A stretch of 9,398 nucleotides of DNA from Nitrososphaeria archaeon (GCA_027000765.1 JALTNJ010000267.1:1-9398); one strand, 5' to 3'. Positions 1-6,750 are shown, numbered from the stretch's first letter. Translations and numbers: made by a program. Notes: a model not told the origin generated them from the sequence alone.

Positions 1-228
1 TTCAAGTTAATCAGAGTGAATGCTGTGGAGATATCTCTTAAATCTGGCTTAACAGTTGGAGGTATCCCAGTAGTCACCATCCCACTTATGGGAGCTCTTA
101 TGAAGGTCCTTGGAATAGTAGATATAGAGACGGCTGAAGAAGTTATTAGAGAAAGATGGAGAGAGGAGATCGCCGATAGAAATATAAAGGCTCTGGAGAT
201 GGCTTCGGAGGTGGTGGAAATTGGGTGA
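1..228 (+). CDS. porG: 2-oxoacid (pyruvate):ferredoxin oxidoreductase gamma subunit, C-terminal part
   Basis: This is the last 75 codons of the gamma subunit; the reading frame is open to the left edge, so the true start lies outside the window and the GTG at 16 is internal. In four-subunit POR enzymes the gamma subunit carries the domain that helps bind coenzyme A. The visible part has the usual ending: a short motif around PLMGALMKVLGIVD (conserved N/P-MLGAL-K--G--- region), then a charged helix (ETAEEVIRERW) and a final helix (NIKALEMASEVVE). The gene ends inside the start of the delta subunit, overlapping by 8 bases. Assignment rests on this C-terminal pattern together with the delta, alpha and beta genes directly downstream. 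Pyruvate is the default substrate; a 2-oxoisovalerate enzyme (VOR) of the same gene order cannot be excluded. Confidence 0.85.
   Translation, partial: FKLIRVNAVEISLKSGLTVGGIPVVTIPLMGALMKVLGIVDIETAEEVIRERWREEIADRNIKALEMASEVVEIG
207..213 (+). promoter_or_regulatory. Ribosome binding site deciding the TTG start of porD
   Basis: GGAGGTG lies 7 bases before the TTG at 221 and complements the archaeal 16S rRNA 3' end. It supports a TTG start for the delta subunit, whose protein begins exactly where relatives are expected to begin. The site is inside the end of the gamma gene. Confidence 0.7.
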
Positions 229-481
229 AGTAATATATCCCGTCACAGAGCCTGGAGAAGGCTCAGCTGGCAAGACAGGGAACTGGAGATGGCAGAAGCC
301 GATTATAATAATAGATAAATGCGTTAAATGTGGATTATGCTGGGTGTATTGTCCTGAGCCAGCGATTTACCTAGATAAGATGGGGTATCCCCACGTAAAC
401 TATGAGTGGTGTAAGGGATGCGGCATCTGTGCCCATGAATGCCCTTCTAAGGCAATCGACATGGTGAGTGAATATGAGTAG
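221..481 (+). CDS. porD: Pyruvate:ferredoxin oxidoreductase delta subunit (2x[4Fe-4S] ferredoxin-like)
   Basis: An 86-residue small iron-sulfur subunit that passes electrons from the beta-subunit cluster to external ferredoxin in the cytoplasm. Two ferredoxin-type motifs are visible: C34-x2-C37-x2-C40-x3-C44-P and C64-x2-C67-x2-C70-x3-C74-P, enough for two [4Fe-4S] clusters. The N-terminal GSAGKTGNWRWQKPII segment matches the GS-x-KTG-x-WR-x-x-RP pattern of archaeal PorD proteins, and the length is normal. The TTG start overlaps the gamma stop by 8 bases and is preceded by a strong GGAGGTG. The stop overlaps the alpha start by 8 bases, so translation is probably coupled. The family call is secure; pyruvate rather than another 2-oxoacid is inferred. 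Confidence 0.93.
   Translation: MGEVIYPVTEPGEGSAGKTGNWRWQKPIIIIDKCVKCGLCWVYCPEPAIYLDKMGYPHVNYEWCKGCGICAHECPSKAIDMVSEYE
463..468 (+). promoter_or_regulatory. Ribosome binding site deciding the ATG start of porA
   Basis: GGTGAG sits 5 bases before the ATG at 474. The in-frame GTG at 468 overlaps this site and has no ribosome binding site of its own, so 474 is the better start. This also makes the overlap with porD 8 bases, as at the other two junctions. Confidence 0.6.
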
Positions 482-1655
482 GACGAAGCTTGTTTTAACA
501 GGTAATTATGCATCGGCCTATGCTGTTCTACACTCGAGGGCCGAGGTCGTGCCTGCGTATCCAATTACACCTCAGACAACGATAGTTGAGAAGATCGATG
601 AGTTTATAGAGACAGGCATGTTAGATGCTACTATGGTTAGAGTCGAGTCGGAGCATTCGGCGATGGCCGTTGCAATTGGAGCCTCAGCAGTCGGAGTAAG
701 AACATACACTGCGACGAGTAGCCACGGACTACTATATATGTATGAAAACCTATGGTGGGCTGCAAACGCCCGACTGCCTATCGTAGCGACATTTGTAACT
801 AGGACCCTTGGTCCTCCTTGGAATATATGGAGTGACCATCAGGATTTCATGACTCTAAGAGACTCAGGCTGGATACTATTCATGGTTAAAGATGCCCAAG
901 AAGCATATGACCTGACTATACAGGCCTTTAAAATAGCTGAAAACCCTGATGTTAGGCTGCCTGTTGGAATAGCATACGACGCGTTTGTGATAAGCCATAC
1001 AGCAGAGCCTGTTGAGCTACTCACCCAGGAGGAAGCGGATAAATTCCTGCCTAGCCCAAAAGCGATACAGCCTCTACTAGATGTAGATAAACCCTATTCG
1101 ATCGGGAACCTGCCGAAAGCTGATTATCACTATATTCTTAGGAAAAACTTATGGGAGAATATCCTAGATGCAAAGAATGTTATTAGGGAAGTAGGAAAAG
1201 AATATGGCGAGTTAAGTGGACGGGACTATAGCTCATTGGTTGAAGAGTATGAGTGTGAAGACGCAGATACAGTTTTTATATCGATGGGAGCTATGGCTGG
1301 AGAAGGCATGGACGCCGTTGACAAGCTCCGTGACAAGGGGTATAAGGTAGGTCACTTAACGATAAGGACATATAGGCCGTTTCCAGATCATGAGATAAAG
1401 ACTATTGCAGAGAACGCTAAGAGACTCATCGTTTTCAGTAGAGCCCTTTCCAATGGAAAGGGAGGGATATTATATGATGATGTTGCCTCCACACTCTATA
1501 GAGAAGGACTTAGGATGGAGACATATGATATAATAGCTGGGTTAGCGGGAACCGAGGTCTCTGAGGAAGACTTTATGAAGATATACCACGACGTAAGGAG
1601 TGGAAAACTGGATACTGGAAAAAGTATTTTCATCAGGAGGGGTGAATATGTATAG
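474..1655 (+). CDS. porA: Pyruvate:ferredoxin oxidoreductase alpha subunit
   Basis: A 393-residue alpha subunit. With the beta subunit it forms the thiamine-diphosphate active site that oxidatively decarboxylates pyruvate to acetyl-CoA and reduces ferredoxin. The N-terminal pyrimidine-binding domain shows YPITPQT at residues 29-35 and VRVESEHSA, where E60 is the expected conserved glutamate that activates the cofactor. The GPPWNIWSDHQD segment at about residues 115-126 and the following RDSGW are typical of the family. The C-terminal part (VFISMGAMAGEGMDAVDKLRDKGYKVGHLTIRTYRPFP) is the transketolase-C-like domain. Length is normal for archaeal PorA. I chose ATG 474 over GTG 468 because of GGTGAG at 463-468. 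The stop overlaps the beta start. A 2-oxoisovalerate enzyme remains possible; the alpha-subunit identity is not in doubt. Confidence 0.93.
   Translation: MSRTKLVLTGNYASAYAVLHSRAEVVPAYPITPQTTIVEKIDEFIETGMLDATMVRVESEHSAMAVAIGASAVGVRTYTATSSHGLLYMYENLWWAANARLPIVATFVTRTLGPPWNIWSDHQDFMTLRDSGWILFMVKDAQEAYDLTIQAFKIAENPDVRLPVGIAYDAFVISHTAEPVELLTQEEADKFLPSPKAIQPLLDVDKPYSIGNLPKADYHYILRKNLWENILDAKNVIREVGKEYGELSGRDYSSLVEEYECEDADTVFISMGAMAGEGMDAVDKLRDKGYKVGHLTIRTYRPFPDHEIKTIAENAKRLIVFSRALSNGKGGILYDDVASTLYREGLRMETYDIIAGLAGTEVSEEDFMKIYHDVRSGKLDTGKSIFIRRGEYV
1635..1645 (+). promoter_or_regulatory. Ribosome binding site deciding the ATG start of porB
   Basis: AGGAGGGGTGA lies immediately before the ATG at 1648, with AGGAGG spaced 7 bases from it. 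It fixes the start at 1648 rather than at the in-frame TTG at 1600, which would overlap the alpha gene by 56 bases. Confidence 0.75.
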
Positions 1656-2559
1656 ACCTAAAATAGTTGAAAACCTTGGAGAAGATGAATGGATCTATGC
1701 AGGTCATCCAGCATGCCATGGATGTGGAGCGGCACTTGGGTTAAGACATTTACTAAAGACAATCGGTAAAAACTCCATTCTCGTCGTTCCAGCGGGTTGT
1801 ACGAGTATTATCGCTGGAACGATGAATGCAGCGACATTCAACATACCCTTTATACATACAGCATTCGGTGCTGCAGCGGCAGTAGCCTCCGGGGTAGCCG
1901 AGGCATTGAGTAGGAGAGGCAGGGATGACATAAATGTGGTGGTATGGGCTGGCGATGGAGGTACATATGACATCGGCTTGGCCTCCCTCAGTGGAGCCGC
2001 TGAGAGGGGACACAATATATTGTTTGTGTTGGATGATAACGAGGCATATATGAATACAGGTATACAGAGAAGTGGTGGGACCCCGAGGGGAGCGTGGACA
2101 ACCACTACGATAACCGGTAAAAAAGAGGAGAAGAAGGATATTATGAAGATAGTGTTATCTCACCATGTGCCATATGCAGCTACTGCAAGCGTGGCATACC
2201 CATTAGACTTTAATAGGAAAGTGAAGAAGGCCCTTGGGATAAAGGGATTCAAGTTCATCCACTTAATGGCTCCATGTCCACCTGGATGGAGATTCGAGAC
2301 TCACATGACTATTGAAATAGCTAGGAGAGCAGTTCTAAGCGGTGCATGGATATTGATGGAGTATGAGAATGGTAGGATGAGGCTAAACCCACCCAGTAGT
2401 AATATGCTGGATAAGAGGAGGATACCCTTGGAGGAATATCTAATGATGCAAGGCCGGTTTAAACATGTCAAGGAAGAGCTGCTCGAAGAGCTGAAGAGAG
2501 ACGTTGAATTAAGATGGAGTGAGATTAAGGAGATACTTGAGAAACAAGGTAAGCGGTAA
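1648..2559 (+). CDS. porB: Pyruvate:ferredoxin oxidoreductase beta subunit
   Basis: A 303-residue beta subunit holding the thiamine diphosphate/Mg2+ site and the proximal [4Fe-4S] cluster. Four cysteines fit the cluster ligands: C23 and C26 in HPACHGCG, C51 in PAGCTS, and C210 in APCPPGW. The TPP motif starts at G102-D103-G104-G105 and ends with the D130-N131 pair in DDNEAYMNTG, as in known PorB and VorB proteins. The GTPRGAWTTTT segment that follows is also typical. The C-terminal end (VKEELLEELKRDVELRWSEIKE) is a charged helix. The start at 1648 has a strong ribosome binding site and overlaps the alpha stop by 8 bases. No T-run or hairpin is visible after the stop, so transcription probably continues into the prenyltransferase gene. 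The family is certain; the substrate is inferred. Confidence 0.94.
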   Translation: MYRPKIVENLGEDEWIYAGHPACHGCGAALGLRHLLKTIGKNSILVVPAGCTSIIAGTMNAATFNIPFIHTAFGAAAAVASGVAEALSRRGRDDINVVVWAGDGGTYDIGLASLSGAAERGHNILFVLDDNEAYMNTGIQRSGGTPRGAWTTTTITGKKEEKKDIMKIVLSHHVPYAATASVAYPLDFNRKVKKALGIKGFKFIHLMAPCPPGWRFETHMTIEIARRAVLSGAWILMEYENGRMRLNPPSSNMLDKRRIPLEEYLMMQGRFKHVKEELLEELKRDVELRWSEIKEILEKQGKR

Positions 2560-2601
2560 AAGAGATCAATAAGGGGAACCTACAGAGGTGGAATAGTATA
2601 G

Positions 2602-3477
2602 ATGAACCGTATTGCAAATACTCTTAAGACCTACTTCATTTTAACCAAGCCTAGGCTCTGGCTCCTCCTCTTGTATACGGGTATAGTTGGATACATAATA
2701 GGTTCGAAGGGCAACTTAGACCCAAACACATTCCTTATCCTCTTTATATCTCTATGGGCGGGAACAGCTGGTGCAAACACTGTAACCAGCTATATTGACC
2801 GTGATATAGACGCTATTATGAAGAGGACTAGAAAGAGGCCCCTACCAAGTGGCCGGATAAAGCCACCCATCTATGCGCTATACTTTGGCCTCGCGTTATC
2901 AGGTATAGCCCTAGTAACATCATACATGATAAACTTAGTTGCATTCCTATTCATGCTATTTGGGCTAGTGGATAATATAATCATATACAGTCTACTTACA
3001 AAGAGACGTACAGTATGGAATATAATACTTGGGAGCTTTAGTGGAGGCGCTCCAGTTATAATTGGTTATGCTGCTGCAACGGGTGTGGTAGATATATTAT
3101 CCTTGTTATGGGCGATATTTATAGTGATCTGGACACCTATCCATATATGGAGCCTAGCTCTCTACTATAGAGAGGATTATAGCAAGGCGGGTGTCCCAAT
3201 GCTCCCCGCGGTAGTTAATGTCGATAAAGCCATTAGATGTATAGCGATCTCAGCCATAATACTTGTAGTATCGAACGTGGCGCTGCCGATTCTATATCCA
3301 GTGTACATGAACTTAATATTTCTAGTTCCATCAGCCATACTAAACTTCATAATCCTATACTGGTCTCTAATGCTCTTGGTAAGGCCATCTGAAAAACTAT
3401 CCTGGAGACTGTTTAAAATCACTAGTCCCTATCTAGGCATTATCTTCACTGTAGCCATGATCATACATCTTATCTAA
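2602..3477 (+). CDS. ctaB: Heme O synthase-like UbiA-superfamily prenyltransferase (protoheme IX farnesyltransferase)
   Basis: A 291-residue polytopic membrane protein, mostly hydrophobic with about eight or nine likely membrane segments. The first Mg2+-diphosphate motif is N59 to D66 and D70 (NTVTSYIDRDID), followed by R75-T-R-K-R-P80 and PSGRI. The heme O synthase branch is shown by KRRTVWNI (134-141) with GGAPVIIGYAA, by WTPIHIWSLAL (H181), and by YREDYSKAGVPMLP (189-202). These match the CtaB/CyoE pattern better than the menaquinone, ubiquinone or geranylgeranylglyceryl phosphate branches. The family reaction attaches a farnesyl-type chain to protoheme IX, giving heme O for terminal oxidases. 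GAGGTGG at 2585-2591 precedes the ATG by 10 bases. The gene lies 42 bases after porB with no obvious promoter between, so it may be the last gene of the POR transcript. The exact prenyl donor and heme product are not shown by sequence. Confidence 0.85.
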   Translation: MNRIANTLKTYFILTKPRLWLLLLYTGIVGYIIGSKGNLDPNTFLILFISLWAGTAGANTVTSYIDRDIDAIMKRTRKRPLPSGRIKPPIYALYFGLALSGIALVTSYMINLVAFLFMLFGLVDNIIIYSLLTKRRTVWNIILGSFSGGAPVIIGYAAATGVVDILSLLWAIFIVIWTPIHIWSLALYYREDYSKAGVPMLPAVVNVDKAIRCIAISAIILVVSNVALPILYPVYMNLIFLVPSAILNFIILYWSLMLLVRPSEKLSWRLFKITSPYLGIIFTVAMIIHLI

Positions 3478-3482
3478 TTTAT

Positions 3483-5135
3483 TTATGCCTCCTCCGACGC
3501 TGTACGTTCCATCAAGAGGTTAGACGCCTCGTTAACCATAAGAACCTTTGTGAAATCAAGGGGTAGAACAGCGTATTTCAGGAAAGTGTCGTTAAACCAT
3601 TTATCGTTAAAATAGCTTCCAAGGAGAATCCTCATACTCTCCCTCAGGCTCCAAATACTCTTGAAACCAATGTGGGGAGACAAGGACATCGTAGGTGAGA
3701 TGACGAGTTTCAAAATATGGGTTACAGCCTCATTCTTATCCATGTAACCCTCTTCCACAAGCTTGTTAAGCGCCTCGAGATGCGTCATCTCCCCAGTATT
3801 TACCTTTATATCTAAATAGGCTAGTAAAGCATTCTGATATAACGTCAGTAGCCTTAGGAAACGGTTTTTGAGACTATTTAGGAAACCGTATTCACCCATA
3901 AGGTTATCGGCATATACCGACCAACCTTCCATTACTTCAGGTAGATCAAGTAACATCCTAACGTAGTTCCTGCCTTCAATACTTCTTGTAAAGATAACGT
4001 GATAACCGGGGTATATGGTTCTCAATATCCTATGTAGAGCGAGATAGACATTATGTAACTTGAGAATCTCTGGATCCTCACTAACATTAATCAATACCTT
4101 GACACTCTTCAACTCCCCAATTTGGTGGAAAGACGGGAAGTAATAGATGATAGGCATCACATCTCTAATCATAGATGGAACAGGCTCTATTTCAACCTCC
4201 ATATTTGGGAGGCTCAGGAGATTCTTCTCATTTATGACTCTCTTAACCTCAAGAAGGCCTTGATGATATACGGTTAGCGCAACATTTGATGTCTTGGGGG
4301 AATCCACGCTAATCATTTCCAGGATCTCCCTAGGCTCAGAACCCTTCTTAATCTCTTCTACAACCTTTAAGAGCCTTGTCCTATAAGTCTCAATATCTTT
4401 CTTAATCTCCTTCTCCATATCATTGACGGAGGTACCTAGTCTCCTGAGCCGGATAAGTTTCTCATACAGCTGTTTACCCATCACGTAATCCCTAATTTCC
4501 TTGCTACGCATACTCTGGAGCCATGTAATATATGACTCAACCACCTCAACACCTTTGTCGAAATCCTCTTTATGTTCTGCCATCAGTTTCGAAATCTCAG
4601 GGTTGGATACATAGTCATTATATATACCCTTCAGTAAGCCAACAAGGTTCTTTGCAGCCAATATCCCAGCGTCTATAAATATCTGTACAGGAAGCTCTAA
4701 CCTAGCCTTCGACTTCTCTAGGAAAGATGGTAGCTCCTCCAGCTTATGTAGAATAAACCTAACCTTTTCTTTAATCGATATACTGCCGCTTAAATATACA
4801 GATAATATCATTGAAAACGCGATGTCTGGCGCATCTGGATACATTTTCCACAGGGGCCATTCGTCTATAAAGAAGAGCCTTAGCTTAAGATAATTTCTAA
4901 ACGAGTAGTAGTCAATACGCGTCTCCAATGGGAGTGTCGAGGCATCGATCTCCTCAAGCTTCTCAAGCTGTATCTGTAGAAGACCTCTTTCTATTGGTAT
5001 TGAATCGAGAGAGAGGTCGGGTAAAGGTTTATCCAATACACCTAATCCAATGTATACTGACTGTTCAGGGTGGAGTTCAACAAGCTTAGTGAATGTCTCC
5101 TTAACAATATTCCAAAATTGCTGAACATAGGACAT
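3483..5135 (-). CDS. DUF885-type protein, probable metallopeptidase relative with a degenerate active site
   Basis: A 550-residue, largely helical soluble protein with no signal peptide. It resembles DUF885 across its length: an N-terminal HPEQSVYIGLG segment, an ENYYS-like IDYYSFRNYL region, a C-terminal MEGWSVYADNL segment (E403-G404-W405), and a final SPHIGFKSIWSLR region that fits the P-x-Q-A---K-G---I--LR block. Active family members carry HE-x-YPGHH as metal site. Here the aligned stretch is R372-T-I-Y-P-G-Y-H379, so the first His, the Glu and one His are replaced while YPG and one His remain. The size is full and the frame is intact, so this looks like a maintained non-catalytic member rather than a pseudogene. 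ATG 5135 is preceded at 6 bases by GGTGGAG (complement of 5142-5148). It is convergent with ctaB, 5 bases apart. The family call is from motif memory and needs a profile search. Confidence 0.7.
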   Translation of the reverse strand: MSYVQQFWNIVKETFTKLVELHPEQSVYIGLGVLDKPLPDLSLDSIPIERGLLQIQLEKLEEIDASTLPLETRIDYYSFRNYLKLRLFFIDEWPLWKMYPDAPDIAFSMILSVYLSGSISIKEKVRFILHKLEELPSFLEKSKARLELPVQIFIDAGILAAKNLVGLLKGIYNDYVSNPEISKLMAEHKEDFDKGVEVVESYITWLQSMRSKEIRDYVMGKQLYEKLIRLRRLGTSVNDMEKEIKKDIETYRTRLLKVVEEIKKGSEPREILEMISVDSPKTSNVALTVYHQGLLEVKRVINEKNLLSLPNMEVEIEPVPSMIRDVMPIIYYFPSFHQIGELKSVKVLINVSEDPEILKLHNVYLALHRILRTIYPGYHVIFTRSIEGRNYVRMLLDLPEVMEGWSVYADNLMGEYGFLNSLKNRFLRLLTLYQNALLAYLDIKVNTGEMTHLEALNKLVEEGYMDKNEAVTHILKLVISPTMSLSPHIGFKSIWSLRESMRILLGSYFNDKWFNDTFLKYAVLPLDFTKVLMVNEASNLLMERTASEEA

Positions 5136-5200
5136 TTATATCTCCACCCACCCTCATCGATATCATACTAAATCGCTTACAATAAGGTATACCAACACTT

Positions 5201-5212
5201 AATATTTATTTA
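5201..5212 (-). promoter_or_regulatory. Probable TATA box for the DUF885 gene
   Basis: On the - strand TAAATAAATATT lies about 66-77 bases before the ATG at 5135. A start of transcription about 26 bases downstream (near 5180) would give a leader of about 45 bases containing the GGTGGAG ribosome binding site. The assignment is by pattern only, in an AT-rich gap. Confidence 0.4.
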
Positions 5213-5246
5213 CTTATTATTATCCCATTAGGCAGACAGCAAAGAA

Positions 5247-5255
5247 CATATATAA
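5247..5255 (+). promoter_or_regulatory. Probable TATA box for the methyltransferase-like gene
   Basis: CATATATAA preceded by the purine-rich AAAGAA (a BRE-like element) is the best promoter-like match in this gap. It predicts transcription from about 5277, downstream of the ATG at 5265, which argues for the internal ATG at 5361 as the real start. Confidence 0.45.
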
Positions 5256-5360
5256 GGAATAATAATGTCTAGATGGTCTGCAGCATCCATGCATAACATA
5301 CGTTTCCAAAGTGGAAATAAAAAACTATATTCATTATCTATTCTAATAATTATCTCCGAG

Positions 5361-6035
5361 ATGAATACAAGTTTTGAAGTTAATTGGTATGGAAATTGGC
5401 AACTAGTAATAGCGTCCATATTATTATCCACATTTATATTTACAGTCTTCCTAGCTAAGCCTAAGAAGATGGATTGGAAGTCGTATGGATTGACTGAGGC
5501 ATTCATAATATCCTTATTTACTGAGATGTTTGGGATTCCTCTAACCATATATCTTTTATCCTCTTATTTTGACATATCGATCCCTATAAATGGGTTAACG
5601 GGGCATCTTTGGGCTACACTATTTGCCTTGACCGGTTTAATGGACCTAGAGACAGGGGTAGCGGTAGTCATGGGCATTAGCCTCGCACTAATTGGAGTAG
5701 GAACCCTATTACTAATAGGAGGATGGATCCAAGTATATAGAAATAGAGAGAGGATAGCTGATACGGGTCTGTATGGATATGTGAGGCATCCTCAGTACCT
5801 TGGTATAATGCTTATAATAATAGGGTTTATGGTTCAATGGCCTACAATACCTACGTTGATAATGTTCCCAATACTGATATACGTCTACTATCGACAGGCA
5901 TTAAAAGAAGAGAAGATTATGATAGAGACATTTGGAGAAGAATATGTCAGTTATATGGCTAGAACCCCGAGATTCAATATATGCAGTAAAATCATAGTCA
6001 GAAACTGCCCCATTAGAAAAAAGATTGAGGCATAA
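5361..6035 (+). CDS. Isoprenylcysteine carboxyl methyltransferase-like membrane protein
   Basis: A 225-residue integral membrane protein of the ICMT/PEMT-like methyltransferase superfamily, which methylates lipid-linked or small hydrophobic substrates with S-adenosylmethionine. The C-terminal signature is clear: GLYGYVRHPQYLG with R142-H143-P144-Q145-Y146, then a hydrophobic hairpin with QWPT, then E183-E184 and FGEEYVSYMARTPRF. About five membrane segments are visible, the first at WQLVIASILLSTFIFTVFLA. Relatives that I recall begin close to the WYGNWQLV segment, so I start at ATG 5361. An in-frame ATG at 5265 would add 32 residues, but the predicted promoter at 5247-5255 makes it unlikely. 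No clear ribosome binding site precedes either ATG. The true substrate is unknown; archaeal proteins of this group have no established CAAX substrate. It is transcribed divergently from the DUF885 gene. Confidence 0.8.
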   Translation: MNTSFEVNWYGNWQLVIASILLSTFIFTVFLAKPKKMDWKSYGLTEAFIISLFTEMFGIPLTIYLLSSYFDISIPINGLTGHLWATLFALTGLMDLETGVAVVMGISLALIGVGTLLLIGGWIQVYRNRERIADTGLYGYVRHPQYLGIMLIIIGFMVQWPTIPTLIMFPILIYVYYRQALKEEKIMIETFGEEYVSYMARTPRFNICSKIIVRNCPIRKKIEA

Positions 6036-6052
6036 AAACCTTAAAATCCCTC

Positions 6053-6070
6053 ATTTTTTATATAAAAAAT
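6053..6070. terminator. 18-base AT palindrome with T-run, likely terminator of the methyltransferase-like gene
   Basis: A perfect 18-base palindrome (A, six T, ATAT, six A, T) starts 17 bases after the stop at 6035. The six-T run on the + strand fits archaeal U-rich termination, and the mirrored A-run would give a T-run for any transcript arriving on the - strand. Being all A/T, it would make only a weak hairpin. Confidence 0.45.
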
Positions 6071-6136
6071 ATTCAAAATAATCAAGACAAAGGGTAAGGA
6101 TACGCTAAAAACCTTAATAATTTATTAGAGACAACT

Positions 6137-6157
6137 AATTATATTGTTTAAATAAAA
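6137..6157 (+). promoter_or_regulatory. Two overlapping TATA-like elements before the 41-residue ORF
   Basis: AATTATATT (6137-6145) and TTTAAATAAAA (6147-6157) lie about 25-45 bases before the ATG at 6182. The first predicts a start near 6167, giving a short leader containing AAGGTG (6171-6176). The second predicts a start near 6178, giving an almost leaderless message. The surrounding DNA is AT-rich, so chance matches are possible. Confidence 0.35.
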
Positions 6158-6181
6158 TTCAACCTATGGAAAGGTGTCTCC

Positions 6182-6307
6182 ATGGATATGGATTGTGATA
6201 CAGGACTGGATATGGCGTCAAACTATGTAATGCTCCATAAGCCTACTGTAGAAGATGTCCCTATAGTAACCCACCATTGTATAATTAAATTTAGCAATAG
6301 GTTTTGA
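6182..6307 (+). CDS. Possible small protein, 41 residues, unrecognised
   Basis: A short open frame from ATG 6182 to TGA 6305-6307. It begins MDMDCDTGLDMASNY and ends THHCIIKFSNRF, with two cysteines and an adjacent histidine pair. AAGGTG at 6171-6176 is 5 bases before the ATG, and TATA-like elements lie upstream. The stop is one base before the GTG of the next gene, so coupled translation is possible. Against it: the length is short, I recognise no family, and the promoter proposed for the next gene lies inside its last codons. It could also be a leader peptide, or the remnant of a longer protein. I see no membrane segment. Confidence 0.3.
   Translation: MDMDCDTGLDMASNYVMLHKPTVEDVPIVTHHCIIKFSNRF
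6280..6292 (+). promoter_or_regulatory. Probable TATA box for the 145-residue gene
   Basis: TATAATTAAATTT is centred about 24 bases before the GTG at 6309, the spacing expected when an archaeal transcript begins at the start codon. It fits a leaderless message, which would explain why no ribosome binding site lies before the GTG. Confidence 0.4.
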
Positions 6308-6308
6308 G

Positions 6309-6746
6309 GTGAGGTTAATCCCCGATATCCTTAAAAACCTAAATAAGAAGAGGAGACGGGCCCTTATAGAATTTCTTATTAGGGAGAATTTTAAGGAACT
6401 AGGCTATAGGAAGACTAGACTAAGGATATCCGATGAATCCGACAGGATCTCTATCACTGACGGATCTGGTCTGGTCATCTCATTTGATATAGGGTATGCC
6501 AGCGATTTTAGGGAAGATGCTTACAAATGGTGTTATGTAGATTTCTTCATTAAAAGACCTGGGATAGATATCCCAGATGATTTAAAGAGGAGATTTACTA
6601 GGTATATTGATTCTGAGTCCAAGAAACTTTATTGGAGACATAGAGAGATGGCTAGGATTATAGATATGGATCAAGCTGTTGAATACATTGTAAAGATAAA
6701 GAATGAGCTTCTCGATTTGCTTAGGAAATATGATGTTAAAATATAA
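6309..6746 (+). CDS. Hypothetical protein, 145 residues, no recognised family
   Basis: A soluble, strongly charged protein with no signal peptide or membrane segment. The N-terminus is basic (KKRRR at 13-17) and probably helical. The middle looks like beta strands (RLRISDESDRISITDGSGLVISFDIGYAS, then WCYVDFFIKRPGI). The C-terminal third is helical with heptad-like hydrophobics (MDQAVEYIVKIKNELLDLLRKY). I do not recognise a domain and assign no function. GTG 6309 is the only reasonable start, because the frame is closed by TAA at 6282-6284 and no other start codon follows that stop before the GTG. A TATA-like element at the right distance suggests a leaderless transcript; alternatively it is coupled to the 41-residue ORF that ends one base earlier. 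It is convergent with the TPP enzyme, 11 bases apart. Codon use matches its neighbours, so I see no sign of recent transfer. Confidence 0.75.
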   Translation: MRLIPDILKNLNKKRRRALIEFLIRENFKELGYRKTRLRISDESDRISITDGSGLVISFDIGYASDFREDAYKWCYVDFFIKRPGIDIPDDLKRRFTRYIDSESKKLYWRHREMARIIDMDQAVEYIVKIKNELLDLLRKYDVKI

Positions 6747-6750
6747 GGTT

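Noticed and set aside
468..473. GTG at 468 as the start of porA
   Set aside because: It overlaps the GGTGAG ribosome binding site that serves the ATG at 474, and 474 gives the same 8-base overlap as the other junctions.
1600..1647. TTG at 1600 as the start of porB
   Set aside because: It would overlap porA by 56 bases. The ATG at 1648 has AGGAGGGGTGA directly before it and the protein starts normally there.
1704..2105. Long open frame on the - strand inside porB
   Set aside because: It lies wholly opposite a highly conserved gene, has no recognisable product, and is explained by the codon bias of porB.
5186..5193. GGTATACC palindrome as an operator
   Set aside because: An 8-base palindrome in an AT-rich gap is weak evidence alone, and no regulator gene is nearby.
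5228..5548. 106-codon open frame on the - strand opposite the methyltransferase-like gene
   Set aside because: The opposite strand encodes conserved membrane protein sequence over most of this span, and this frame has no recognisable motif.
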